The notes under the pieces were generated by a model, which saw only the letters and a program-made list of their open reading frames with translations, did no database searches and was not told where the DNA came from. From Fimadaptatus sp050946055 (GTDB lineage Bacteria; Bacillota; Clostridia; Christensenellales; Aristaeellaceae): 64,000 bases of DNA. Below, piece after piece: positions 43,678-52,044 of the stretch (its first letter is position 1; each line of letters begins with the position of its first letter). Made by a program: the position numbers and the translations under genes. The stretch covers positions 62,001 to 126,000 of the forward strand of contig JBMNUB010000003.1 of the NCBI GenBank assembly GCA_050946055.1, in the 5' to 3' direction.

Positions 43678-44314
43678 GTGCGCTCTCATGCCTGCGGGGC
43701 AAGCGCGCCACGCTGCTGATTAGGGCGCATGCCGTGGCAGGCTGTCGCGGATGATGAGATGGGCTGCTTATATAGGGCGGTCTTCTAGCGCCGATGGGCT
43801 GACATGGCGGGCGGTCCGCAAGCGCCGATGGGCTGACATGACGAAGCGGTCTGCAAGCGCCGATGGGCTGACATGACGGAGCGGTCTGCAAGTGCCAATG
43901 GGCTGACATGACGGAGCGGTCTGCGAGCGCCGATGAGCTGACATGGCGAGCGGTCTGCGAGCGCCGATGGGCCGACATGGCGAGCGCCGATGAGCTGACA
44001 TGACGGAGCGGTCTGCAAGCGCCGATGGGCCGACATGGCGAGCGCCGATGAGCTGACATGACGGAGCGGTCTTCTAGCGCCGATGGGCGGCATTGAGCTG
44101 TGCTGCGCGGCAAATAGTGCCGGCAAATGCGCCAAATCAGGCCCCTACGCAAAATATGCACGCGCGATAAACAAAAATGGCTGGCAAAATGAGCGCGGAT
44201 GGAGTATAATATCATCAATAATGCGGAATCTTGCCGCAAAGTGACAACTTTTTCGCGCTTTTGTGCGTCTAATGATGTGTAGCAAGCATTATGTGAGCGT
44301 TGGGGGAGATTCTG
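43678..44314. other. Intergenic region with 35-bp tandem array
   Basis: Mostly the repeat array at 43788-44095. A TATAAT at 44205-44210 may be the -10 for the downstream gene, but its -35 is poor. Confidence 0.5.
43788..44095. repeat. 35-bp tandem repeat array, about 10 units
   Basis: The unit begins GCGCCGATGGGCTGACATGA and ends CGGAGCGGTCTGCAA. Seven units are 34-35 bp and two are 23 bp, lacking the last part; a partial one ends the array. Units are not a multiple of three, so the long open frames across it are unlikely to be genes. Confidence 0.88.
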
Positions 44315-44803
44315 ATGCGAACTTTTTCGATTGTATTGGCGGTAGTCACCGCCGTACTTATAGCGCTGATGGGCTATGTGGCGCTGACCGATGATCTGGG
44401 CGTGACCGTCACGGCCACGGTATCCGAACCGGCCTCCAATCAATACGAGGCATTCACCATGGCAACGTCATGGGCAAAAAGCGGCGACAGCGCCAGCGTG
44501 ACCAGCTTTACAGACGGCGAAGCAGGGGACATATCAAACTACTCCATGGTGTACATGACCGTGGAGGTGAGCAACTGGTGCTTCCTGCCTGCCGAGTGGG
44601 TGCAGCTGCATGTAAAGCCTGCGGAAGGCGATCTGCTGCAGATACGTCAGGAGTCCGGCTCGGCGCGCGGTCTGGGCAAGACCGTGTTTCAGGCCGTGCT
44701 GATATCGGGCGCGGGCAATCCCAATGTGGAGCGTCAGGTCGAGCTGGAGTACTATCTGTTTGGCCGCAAGCACACGGTGACGTCGGCACTTACTGCCGGC
44801 TGA
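44315..44803 (+). CDS. Small membrane-anchored or exported protein, unknown
   Basis: A 162-residue protein with a single N-terminal hydrophobic anchor (residues 5-25, IVLAVVTAVLIALMGYVAL), then a soluble domain predicted to be beta-rich (VYMTVEVSNWCFLPAEWVQL, VELEYYLFGRKHTV). No family is recognised. The start ATG 44315 lies 6 bases after GGGGGAG. A strong terminator directly follows, so it is monocistronic. The domain might be an extracytoplasmic Ig-like or binding fold; that is a guess. Confidence 0.65.
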   Translation: MRTFSIVLAVVTAVLIALMGYVALTDDLGVTVTATVSEPASNQYEAFTMATSWAKSGDSASVTSFTDGEAGDISNYSMVYMTVEVSNWCFLPAEWVQLHVKPAEGDLLQIRQESGSARGLGKTVFQAVLISGAGNPNVERQVELEYYLFGRKHTVTSALTAG

Positions 44804-44824
44804 TGTGATCACGCGATTGAAAGG

Positions 44825-44864
44825 GCGCTGCCCCGGAGTTTGGCTTCCGGGACAGCGCACTTTT
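44825..44864 (+). terminator. Intrinsic terminator
   Basis: A 12-bp stem with one mismatch (GCGCTGCCCCGG with CCGGGACAGCGC) and a 10-base loop, then ACTTTTG. Confidence 0.85.
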
Positions 44865-45208
44865 GTATATTCGCATCTCAGCGCTTGGCATTTGCGCGAT
44901 GAACAGCGCGGCGCTTGAGCCGCGCGCACACTGGCCTGACATGCACAGGGCTGACATGGCCCTAGGCGGATGCATGCGCTGGGCGCGTGAGTCACAGCCT
45001 GCACCGCATGGCTGTGCCATGGCGGGCCGGGTACTCGCCGTCACGGCGATGAGAGGGGCTTATACGGCATGGCACATATCGCAGGAATTCGCGCTTTGGC
45101 GCATGTGGATGCGCATATTTACAAATAATTTCGCGTTCCGGGTAGTTACGTCGCCCGGGATGCTGTATAATTATCGTGTGAAGATTATCGCAATGAGGGG
45201 GACTTGAG
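44865..45208. other. Intergenic region before galT
   Basis: No gene seen. TATAAT at 45166-45171 is a probable -10 for galT; no good -35 at 17 bases. Confidence 0.4.
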
Positions 45209-46774
45209 ATGGCGGTCGTTGACAATGTAATAGACACTGAGATGATGGGGCGCGAGGCGCTGCGCGCGGTTGAGCGTCTGGTCGCCTTTGCACTGGATAA
45301 GGGGCTTGTGGATGAGCTGGACAAGGACTATGCGCGCAACGGTCTTATAGATCTGCTGGGCTTTGACAGCCCCATAGACGAGAACGTGGAGATAGGCGAG
45401 ATACCCGCAACTGCCACTGCGCTGCTCAAGCCCATAACCGATTACGCCTGCGCAAAGGGCCTTACCGAGGACGACGGCACTTCGCGCGACCTGTTCGAGA
45501 CGCGCGTGATGGGCATAATCACGCCCTCTCCAGCCGAGACCCGCATGCGCTTTGAGCGCATATACGCAGAGCAGGGCGCTCAGGCGGCGACCGACTGGTT
45601 CTACAACATGTGCTGCGCCTGCAACTACATACAGGTGGATCGCGTGGCGCGCAACATACGCTACTTCTCGGATTCCCCCGTGGGCGAACTGGAGATAACC
45701 ATAAACCTGTCCAAGCCCGAAAAGGACCCCAAGGAGATAGCCAAGCTCAAGAACGCGCCCTCCGTGGGCTATCCGCGCTGCATGCTGTGCGTGGAGAACC
45801 CCGGCTATGCAGGCCGCGCCAACTTCCCGGCGCGCCAGAATCACCGCATGGTGCCGCTCACGCTCAATGGCGAGCAGTGGTACATGCAGTATTCTCCCTA
45901 TAAGTACTACGAGGAGCATTGCATAGTGCTGTGCGGCGAGCATCGCCCGATGAAGATAGACCGCGGCACGTTCGAGCGTCTGGCCGACTTCGTGGACAAG
46001 TATCCGCACTACTTCTTAGGCTCCAACGCCGATTTGCCCATAGTGGGCGGCTCCATACTCAACCATGACCACTTCCAGGGCGGCCGCTACGTGATGCCCA
46101 TGGATCGCGCGGGCGTGGAGTGCAGGCTGGACGCGGGCGAGGGCGTGCGCGGCGAGGTGGTCGATTGGCCGATGCCCACCGTGGCGCTTATATCCTCCGA
46201 CCGCGAGAGACTGATAGCCAAGGCCGATGAGGTGCTGCAGGCATGGCGCGAGTACTCCGACCCCGAGCTGGGCATACTTGCGCACACCGATGCGCCCCAC
46301 AACACCATAACCCCGATAATGCACAAGTGCGGCGATGAGTACCGCCTGCTGCTGGTGCTGCGCAACAACCGGGTAAGCGAGGAGCATCCTCTGGGCATAT
46401 TCCATCCGCACGCCGTGCTGCATCACATAAAGCGCGAGAACATCGGCCTCATCGAGGTCATGGGCCTGTTCATACTGCCCGGCCGCCTCAAGACCGAGCT
46501 GAAGGACTGCGAGAAGTACCTGACCGGCGAACTGCCCATGGAGCGCCCCGCCGAGGATTCGCCGCTGTACAAGCACTTCGACTGGATGACCGACCTTGTA
46601 GCGCGCCACGGCAGTGCGCTTTCGGCTGAACAGGCCGCCGAGGTCATGCACAGCGAGCTGGCCGACGTGTGCGCGCAGGTACTGAAGGACGCGGGCGTGT
46701 ACAAGCAGGATGACGCGGGCCGCGAGGGTCTGCACCGCTTCCTGAATAGCGTGGGCATACGCGCGCGCGGGTAA
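45209..46774 (+). CDS. galT: UDP-glucose-hexose-1-phosphate uridylyltransferase, type II
   Basis: A Leloir-pathway enzyme swapping UMP between UDP-glucose and galactose-1-P. It is 521 residues, the long Firmicute GalT-II form. Seen are GYPRCMLCVENPGYAGR, and the active-site triad region ILNHDHFQGG (HxHxQ-like nucleophile site, as NHDHFQ). The C-terminal domain with GIFHPHAVLHHIKRENIGLIEVMG is also conserved. The start ATG 45209 lies after GAGGGGG. No galK or galE is adjacent, which is unusual for this gene. Confidence 0.93.
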   Translation: MAVVDNVIDTEMMGREALRAVERLVAFALDKGLVDELDKDYARNGLIDLLGFDSPIDENVEIGEIPATATALLKPITDYACAKGLTEDDGTSRDLFETRVMGIITPSPAETRMRFERIYAEQGAQAATDWFYNMCCACNYIQVDRVARNIRYFSDSPVGELEITINLSKPEKDPKEIAKLKNAPSVGYPRCMLCVENPGYAGRANFPARQNHRMVPLTLNGEQWYMQYSPYKYYEEHCIVLCGEHRPMKIDRGTFERLADFVDKYPHYFLGSNADLPIVGGSILNHDHFQGGRYVMPMDRAGVECRLDAGEGVRGEVVDWPMPTVALISSDRERLIAKADEVLQAWREYSDPELGILAHTDAPHNTITPIMHKCGDEYRLLLVLRNNRVSEEHPLGIFHPHAVLHHIKRENIGLIEVMGLFILPGRLKTELKDCEKYLTGELPMERPAEDSPLYKHFDWMTDLVARHGSALSAEQAAEVMHSELADVCAQVLKDAGVYKQDDAGREGLHRFLNSVGIRARG

Positions 46775-47108
46775 TATCAAGGCATAAAGCATGCGTGGCG
46801 TGAAGGTACTACCAAAGCGCGCAGGCATACGTGTGCGCGGGTAATGGCGCGGGCAATGAGTGTGACGTGCAGATGCTGCTAAAGTGCGTAGGCATAAGCG
46901 CATGGGCAATGGCACAGGCAATGAGCGCGCCGTGCGCTGACGATGTCGATGTTGCGATGCGCATGGCATGTGTTGTGCATGGGCGATGTCGATTATGATG
47001 GGCGAACAAGTACATACATGGCCATTGCAGTGCGCGCAAGCTATATGCAATGGCCATTGTGCTATAAAGACGATCGGCTGCGCACTGCGCGGCACGGGAG
47101 GTGCGGAC
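46775..47108. other. Intergenic region with long palindrome
   Basis: Degenerate short repeats (GGGCAATG, GGCATA-type) and the 12-bp inverted repeat at 47018-47057. No gene supported. Confidence 0.4.
47018..47057. promoter_or_regulatory. 12-bp inverted repeat
   Basis: ATGGCCATTGCA (47018-47029) and TGCAATGGCCAT (47046-47057) are perfectly complementary with a 16-base spacer. It lies about 50 bases before the next start codon, so it may be an operator or leader hairpin. Confidence 0.4.
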
Positions 47109-47851
47109 ATGACGCATGAGATGATGCTGACGGTGGCAATGGGCAAGAGGCTGATAGCGCGCGGCCTGATGGCGGATGCTATCGTGCGCGCTGCAATGAA
47201 CGAACACAGGCTGCTGATAGTGGGCGGCACGACCAATGGCTACGTGGCCGAGGAGGCGCTGCGGGCGCTGGGCAGCGGGCTAAAGTTTGACAAGCGCGCG
47301 TTTAGGCGCGGCGTGAACGTCGCTCCGGGCGCGCGCATGGAGACGGCATCCTGTGGGCATGACCTGCTCATAGAGCGCGGTCAGGTGCATTTCGACCGCG
47401 ACGTGTTCGAGATAGAGCCCGAGCTGGGCGCGGGCGACGTGATACTCAAGGGCGCAAACGCGCTCTATCTGCCGGGACGTGAGGCGGGCGTGCTGATAGG
47501 CCATCCGCAGGGCGGCACGGCGCTGCCTATAATATCCGCCGTGATAGGCAGGCGCGCGCAGCTTGTCGTGCCGATAGGGCTGGAGAAGCGCGTGGATGCG
47601 CCCATAGCGCAGCTGGCGGCGCTGAGCAATGCCGGCGATTCAGAAGGCCCGCGCCTTTGCCCGCTGCCGGGCAGGACGTTCACCGAGCTGGACGCGCTGC
47701 ATGCGCTTACCGGCGCGGAGGCTGTGCTGCGGGCGGCGTTATGGGCGCGGAAGGATGCGTGTATCTGGCCGCGTCAGGCACGCCTGAGCAGCTGGAGGCC
47801 GTGCGCGCGCTGGAGCGCGAACTCAGGGCGGAAGCGACAATGGAGCTGTGA
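47109..47851 (+). pseudogene. Conserved protein of unknown function, frameshifted
   Basis: It starts ATG 47109 after GGGAGGTG. The N-terminal part has VAMGKRLIARG, IVGGTTNGYVAEEAL, GDVILKGANALY and GVLIGHPQGGT, matching a conserved archaeal and clostridial family without assigned function. After EAVL at about 47729 the frame is lost. A -1 shift restores AGGVMGAEGCVYLAASG and a normal end at TGA 47849-47851, the expected family ending. So either one base is missing here (mutation or assembly error) or the gene is broken. Without correction the frame runs into the next gene. Confidence 0.7.
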
Positions 47852-47855
47852 CGAT

Positions 47856-48716
47856 ATGAAGATAGATATGCGCTGCCTGCCCTGCGTAGTCAGGCAGGCC
47901 CTGAGGGTGTCGGAGCTGGTGCATGCGCCGGATACCGAGGCCATAATGCGCGAGCTGTTTGCGTATCTGGCCGGGCTGGATTACAACAAGAGCGCACCGG
48001 AGATAATGGGACATGTGTTTGCCATGCTTAAGAGGCAGACGGGCAATGCCGACCCTTACCGCGAGACGCGGCTGCGCTATGACGACATGATGCTGGCCAT
48101 GGAGGAGGAACTGAGTGTGCGGGTAAGCGCCTCAGCCGACCCATTTATGGAGGCGGTCAAGCTGGCCATAGCGGGAAACATAATCGACTTTGGCCCGGCA
48201 CATGAGCTGACGCCGGGTGACGTTGTGCGCGCGCTGGCCGATTCCATGGCGCATGAGCTGGCCGTGGACGATACAGCGGCGCTCATAAGGGACATATCGG
48301 GCGCGAAGTCGCTGATGTACATAGGCGACAACTGCGGCGAGATATGTCTGGATAAGCTGCTGATAGCGCAGATACGCGCCATAACCCCCGATATAGACAT
48401 AGTCTACGGCGTGCGCGGCGCGCCCATAGTCAACGATGCGCTGAGGGAGGACGCCATGCGCGTGGGCATGGACGGCGTGGCGCGCGTGATTGACAACGGC
48501 GACGATTCGCAGGGCACGGTGCTTGAGCGCGTGAGCGGCGAGTTCTATCGGGCGTACAGGGATGCGGATGTGGTGATAGCCAAGGGTCAGGCAAACTTCG
48601 AGAGCCTGATGGGAGCGGAGGAGAACATATACTTCCTTATGCTCGTAAAGTGCGCGATAATGGCGGACATAAGCCATGCGCCCGAGCGCGGCATGGTGTG
48701 CATGAAGCGCAGGTAA
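47856..48716 (+). CDS. DUF89 damage-control phosphatase family protein
   Basis: A 286-residue metal-dependent phosphatase-like protein of DUF89 subfamily I. The N-terminal CLPC pair (MRCLPCVVRQALR), the metal-binding YIGDNCGEICLDKLLI, VRGAPIVNDAL, and VIDNGDDSQGT with VIAKGQANFESL are the diagnostic motifs. The family hydrolyses damaged phosphometabolites; the exact substrate is unknown. It begins four bases after the frameshifted gene's stop, so the two are an operon. Start ATG 47856 is chosen because the longer in-frame reading is an artefact of the upstream frameshift. Confidence 0.87.
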   Translation: MKIDMRCLPCVVRQALRVSELVHAPDTEAIMRELFAYLAGLDYNKSAPEIMGHVFAMLKRQTGNADPYRETRLRYDDMMLAMEEELSVRVSASADPFMEAVKLAIAGNIIDFGPAHELTPGDVVRALADSMAHELAVDDTAALIRDISGAKSLMYIGDNCGEICLDKLLIAQIRAITPDIDIVYGVRGAPIVNDALREDAMRVGMDGVARVIDNGDDSQGTVLERVSGEFYRAYRDADVVIAKGQANFESLMGAEENIYFLMLVKCAIMADISHAPERGMVCMKRR

Positions 48717-49002
48717 GGGCTGCTAACATAATGCCGAGAAGCCCCGGTAGAGCCCGAGCGGGGATTTTGCCCCTCTCGACTTCAATCGCGCCCGGCGGCA
48801 TGTGCGGTGAGCGCTCATGTTTTTTGCGTTGAGAAATACAACTTCCCAGAGCAAAACATCTACCTTGCAGTTTCGGCATCCTTAAATCCGCAGTGATTTC
48901 AATGGAAACTGACAGCGGTGCGGGAGGGTTTCCGCATACACGCTTGTCAAGCTGCTTTTTTGACAAACAGGCTGTTAAGTTTGATATTTTACCGCGCGGC
49001 GG
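48717..49002. other. Intergenic region, atypical composition
   Basis: The stretch 48830-49000 is less GC-rich than its neighbours and holds a short inverted repeat (TTGTCAA with TTGACAA). No gene was assigned. Confidence 0.35.
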
Positions 49003-49032
49003 TTGACTTGAGAGCGCGTATTATAGTATAAT
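49003..49032 (+). promoter_or_regulatory. rplU operon promoter
   Basis: TTGACT (49003-49008), an 18-base spacer, TATAAT (49027-49032). Confidence 0.8.
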
Positions 49033-49035
49033 ATG

Positions 49036-49134
49036 CGGGTGCTCCGCACGGGAAAGGCGTTTTAAATGCCGCTGCCCAAGGGCGATGGCTGCCCTGTCCC
49101 GGCGAGACTTCATAGAAGAAGGAGGTGTGCTGCC
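49036..49134 (+). promoter_or_regulatory. Probable structured leader of rplU
   Basis: About 100 bases between the promoter and the start can form hairpins (GCGGGTGC with the following GCAC, GGC-TTTTAAAT-GCC, CTGCCC with GGGC). Firmicute rplU genes often carry an L21 leader that senses the protein. I could not match the consensus with certainty. Confidence 0.35.
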
Positions 49135-49443
49135 GTGTACGCAATAATCAAGACCGGTGGCAAGCAGTATCGCGTTGAAAAGAGCGACGTGATCTATGTT
49201 GAGAAGCTGGACGCCCAGGAAGGCGACGAGGTACAGTTCGACGTCATGCTGGTCGGCAAGGACGAGGGCGCTGTGATAGGCAAGCCGCTGGTAGCCGGTG
49301 CTTCTGTTACCGGTAAGGTGGTAAAGCAGGTAAAGAGCGCCAAGATACTTGTCTACAAGTATAAGGCGAAGAAGAACGAGCGCAAGCGTCAGGGCCATCG
49401 TCAGCCCTACACCAAGGTGGAAATAACCGCCATCAATGCGTAA
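49135..49443 (+). CDS. rplU: 50S ribosomal protein L21
   Basis: A 102-residue large-subunit protein beginning MYAIIKTGGKQYRVEKSDVI, with KVVKQVKSAKILVYKYKAKKN and GHRQPYTKVEI near the end, a full L21 match. It starts at GTG 49135, with AAGGAGGTG about 8 bases upstream; a longer in-frame reading begins in the leader. Its stop overlaps the prp start (TAATG). Confidence 0.97.
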   Translation: MYAIIKTGGKQYRVEKSDVIYVEKLDAQEGDEVQFDVMLVGKDEGAVIGKPLVAGASVTGKVVKQVKSAKILVYKYKAKKNERKRQGHRQPYTKVEITAINA

Positions 49444-49787
49444 TGACGCGCGTGACCTTCCTGTATAGGCGCGGACGTCCCTACGGATTTCGCGCCAGTG
49501 GCCATGCAGGATATGCAGACAGCGGCGAGGACATAGTGTGCGCGGCCATATCGGCGCTCACGCAGACCTGTGAGCTTGGGCTTACGGAGAAGCTGGGGCT
49601 GGATGTGGAGGTGCAGCGCGATGATGAGCGCGGCTTTTACGAGCTGACTACGCCTGGAATACCCGGCAGAAGGCAGCGGCGTGAGGCGGCAATCCTGTTT
49701 GACACATTGCTGATAGGACTTGAATCGATAAGATCTTCGTATCCGGAATATCTCCGGATCAACGCGAAGGAACGGAGGTGGAACTGA
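49443..49787 (+). CDS. prp: Ribosomal-processing cysteine protease Prp
   Basis: A 114-residue protease that removes the N-terminal leader of L27 in Firmicutes. The catalytic pair is in one stretch, SGHAGYADSGEDIVCAAIS (His at about 21, Cys at about 33). It sits between rplU and rpmA, overlapping each by one base, the invariant arrangement. Its substrate motif is present in the next gene. Confidence 0.94.
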   Translation: MTRVTFLYRRGRPYGFRASGHAGYADSGEDIVCAAISALTQTCELGLTEKLGLDVEVQRDDERGFYELTTPGIPGRRQRREAAILFDTLLIGLESIRSSYPEYLRINAKERRWN

Positions 49788-50080
49788 TGTTTTCTATGAA
49801 TCTTCAGCTGTTCGCTCATAAAAAGGGAATGGGCTCCACCCGCAACGGTCGCGACAGCCACGCGCAGCGTTTGGGCACCAAGCGCAGCGACGGCCAGCTC
49901 GTGCTCGCGGGCAACATTCTGGTTCGCCAGAGGGGTACCAAGATCCATCCCGGCGTGAACGTGGGCATCGGCGATGACGATACTCTCTACGCCAAGGCGA
50001 ATGGTATCGTGCGTTACGAGCGTCTGGGCAAGGACAAGAAGCAGGTCAGCGTTTATCCGCAGGCCGAGGCTGCCCAATAA
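49787..50080 (+). CDS. rpmA: 50S ribosomal protein L27 with cleavable leader
   Basis: A 97-residue L27. The precursor starts MFSMNLQLFAHKKGMGST: NLQLFA is the Prp cleavage motif, so the mature protein starts at HKKG, which reaches the peptidyl-transferase centre. The core GVNVGIGDDDTLYAKANG is typical. Isoleucine codons here are ATC or ATT, never ATA, unlike most genes of the window. A terminator follows. Confidence 0.97.
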   Translation: MFSMNLQLFAHKKGMGSTRNGRDSHAQRLGTKRSDGQLVLAGNILVRQRGTKIHPGVNVGIGDDDTLYAKANGIVRYERLGKDKKQVSVYPQAEAAQ

Positions 50081-50093
50081 GTTTCGCATAGCA

Positions 50094-50126
50094 AGCCTGC
50101 TCTCATAAGGGAGCGGGCTTTTTTTA
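50094..50126 (+). terminator. Intrinsic terminator after rpmA
   Basis: A 9-bp stem AGCCTGCTC/GAGCGGGCT (one G-T pair) with an 8-base loop and a seven-base T run. Confidence 0.92.
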
Positions 50127-50279
50127 GACTAAAATGGGCCGATGGGCCGGGCTTGCCGTGCGCTATGACATGGCGCGGCTGTACGGCGGGCGCGGAGTCC
50201 GCGAATGCAGCCGGCTTTCGGCGCAGCGCCATGGCGCAAACTGCATGCAAGGGATAATGTGAAGGCGAGGTCGGGACGC

Positions 50280-51119
50280 ATGTTCATAGAATCGGATGTG
50301 GATCTGGAACTTACGCTTGTGCGCAGCGCACAGGCGTTTCACTGGTACTTTGACGGGGCGAGGTACGTGGGGCATGCCGGAGGCGTTCCGGCGCTGATAA
50401 CGCCGCGCGAGGGCGGCTTCGACTTGATGAGCGCGCGCGATGACGAGGCATTCTGGCGCGATTACTTCGACATGGGGCGCGATTACGATGCGCTTGCGCC
50501 CATATGCGCCGCGGACGAGTATCTAAATACGTCCTATGAGCAGCTGCATGGCCTGCACGTGCTCAATCAGCCGGTCTGGGATACGCTCGTCACGTTCATA
50601 ATATCGGCCAACAACAACGTGGCGCGCATACGCTCGCTGGTCATGAAGGTCTGCGCGGCGCTGGGCGAGAAGCGCGTGCTGGACGGCGTGGAGATAAGCG
50701 TGTTCCCCAAGCCGCAGGCGCTGGCCGGGGCTACGGTGGAACAGCTGCGCGAGATGGGCATGGGCTATCGCGCGCCCTATCTTATAGAGAGCGCGCAGGC
50801 AGTTGTGGACGGCTTCGATCTGGAGGAGCTGCGCAGCCTGCCCTATGAGCAGGCGCACAAGCGCGTCTGCCAGCTCAAGGGCGTGGGGCCAAAGGTGGCC
50901 GATTGTGTGCTGCTGTTTGGATGCAGGCATTCGCAGGCATTCCCGGTGGACGTGTGGATGGAGCGCGCCATGCGCAACTACATGCCCGGCTGTACCAACC
51001 GCGCCGAACTGAAGCGCTGCGCGCAGCGGCTGTGGGGCGAGGATGCGGGCATACTCCAGCAGTACCTGTTCCACGCCGCGCGCATGGGGCTGATAAGCAC
51101 AGGCGACGGCGAGCAATGA
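50280..51119 (+). CDS. 8-oxoguanine DNA glycosylase/lyase (OGG1 type)
   Basis: A base-excision repair enzyme of 279 residues. The N-terminal OGG domain has VDLELTLVRSAQAFHW (normally GQAF, here AQAF). The HhH-GPD core has the catalytic lysine in KGVGPKVADCVLLFG (equivalent of human OGG1 Lys249) and the aspartate in FPVDVWMERAM (Asp268). It removes 8-oxoG opposite C and cuts the strand. The start ATG 50280 fits domain alignment; GTG 50259 is an alternative. Monocistronic, after the rpmA terminator. Confidence 0.91.
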   Translation: MFIESDVDLELTLVRSAQAFHWYFDGARYVGHAGGVPALITPREGGFDLMSARDDEAFWRDYFDMGRDYDALAPICAADEYLNTSYEQLHGLHVLNQPVWDTLVTFIISANNNVARIRSLVMKVCAALGEKRVLDGVEISVFPKPQALAGATVEQLREMGMGYRAPYLIESAQAVVDGFDLEELRSLPYEQAHKRVCQLKGVGPKVADCVLLFGCRHSQAFPVDVWMERAMRNYMPGCTNRAELKRCAQRLWGEDAGILQQYLFHAARMGLISTGDGEQ

Positions 51120-51246
51120 CGGCATAGGCGCGATTAGCCTATGCAGGGCGCGATGAGGGCCGCATGCAAAAACAGCGGCTGAGTGCGCGCAAGTGCGCAC
51201 TATGGTCGCATACGGCGCGCCCATACATGTGAGGAAGGCGAAATAT

Positions 51247-51951
51247 ATGCCCGGAGTGTTGGCAAATGTAGCGGCGGTGATATTGGGCGGCGGACTGGGC
51301 CTGCTGCTGGGCGGCAGGGTAAGCGATAGGCTTCAGCGCACCATGACGCAGGGCTTGGCGCTGTGCATACTGCTGATAGGATTGGACGGAGCGCTGGGCG
51401 ATACCGACACTATCGGCGCAATAGTGTGCATGGTGTTGGGCGCGCTGATAGGCGAGGGACTGGACATAGAGAGCCGCCTGGAAGCGCTGGGACAGTGGGC
51501 GCAGAGGCGCATGCGCGGCAGGGGCTCAAACGTGGCGCAGGGCTTCGTGGCGGCCAGCTTGCTGTTCTGCGTGGGCGCGATGGCGGTTGTCGGCTCGCTG
51601 GACGCGGGACTGAGCGGCAGGTATGACACGCTGCTGGCCAAGTCCATGCTGGACGGCGTGAGCGCGCTGCTGCTGTCGGCCACGCTGGGCGCAGGGGTGC
51701 TGCTGTCGGCGGCGGTGGTGCTGCTGTATCAGGGCGGCATAGCGCTGCTGGCCGGGCTGCTTCAGCCGGTTTTGAGCGAGGCGGTGGTGGCGCTTATGTC
51801 CGGCACGGGTGGGCTGCTGATAGCGGGACTGGCGCTCAACATGCTGGGCGTGCCTAAGATAAAGGTGGGCAATCTCCTGCCCGCGATATTCCTGCCCATG
51901 GCATACGTGCCGCTGGTAGGCTGGGCGCAGACACTGCTGGGCGTGGCATGA
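51247..51951 (+). CDS. DUF554 membrane protein
   Basis: A 234-residue protein with about six or seven hydrophobic segments, starting MPGVLANVAAVILGGGLGLLLG and containing MTQGLALCILLIGLDGAL and LIAGLALNMLGVPKIKVGNLLPA, all typical of DUF554 (YdfK/YqgA). The family is a probable transporter of unknown substrate. The start ATG 51247 is chosen because GAGGAAGG lies about 8 bases upstream; longer readings lack a ribosome site. Confidence 0.88.
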   Translation: MPGVLANVAAVILGGGLGLLLGGRVSDRLQRTMTQGLALCILLIGLDGALGDTDTIGAIVCMVLGALIGEGLDIESRLEALGQWAQRRMRGRGSNVAQGFVAASLLFCVGAMAVVGSLDAGLSGRYDTLLAKSMLDGVSALLLSATLGAGVLLSAAVVLLYQGGIALLAGLLQPVLSEAVVALMSGTGGLLIAGLALNMLGVPKIKVGNLLPAIFLPMAYVPLVGWAQTLLGVA

Positions 51952-51981
51952 GCGCGGACGGCCTTAAGATTGCATTGGCTC

Positions 51982-52010
51982 TCGACGCGCGGCGCGGTTT
52001 AATGTATAAT
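51982..52010 (+). promoter_or_regulatory. Promoter of the CapA-like gene
   Basis: TCGACG (51982-51987), a 17-base spacer, TATAAT (52005-52010). The -10 overlaps the ATG at 52009, so that ATG cannot be in the transcript made from this promoter. Confidence 0.7.
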
Positions 52011-52044
52011 GGACAGCAGAGTTACTCGACAGGAGGGAGCGCAT

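Noticed and set aside
43788..44095. CRISPR array
   Set aside because: Units repeat head to tail with no unique spacers of constant length, and no cas genes are nearby.
43595..44443. A 282-residue minus-strand gene across the repeats
   Set aside because: It arises from repeat translation, has no ribosome site, and overlaps nrdG's end.
46968..48716. A single 580-residue fusion protein
   Set aside because: The middle is out-of-frame sequence; a -1 shift gives a normal conserved ending, and DUF89 has its own start at 47856.
52009..52044. ATG 52009 as the start of the CapA-like gene
   Set aside because: It overlaps the -10 box of the only promoter seen and has no ribosome site.
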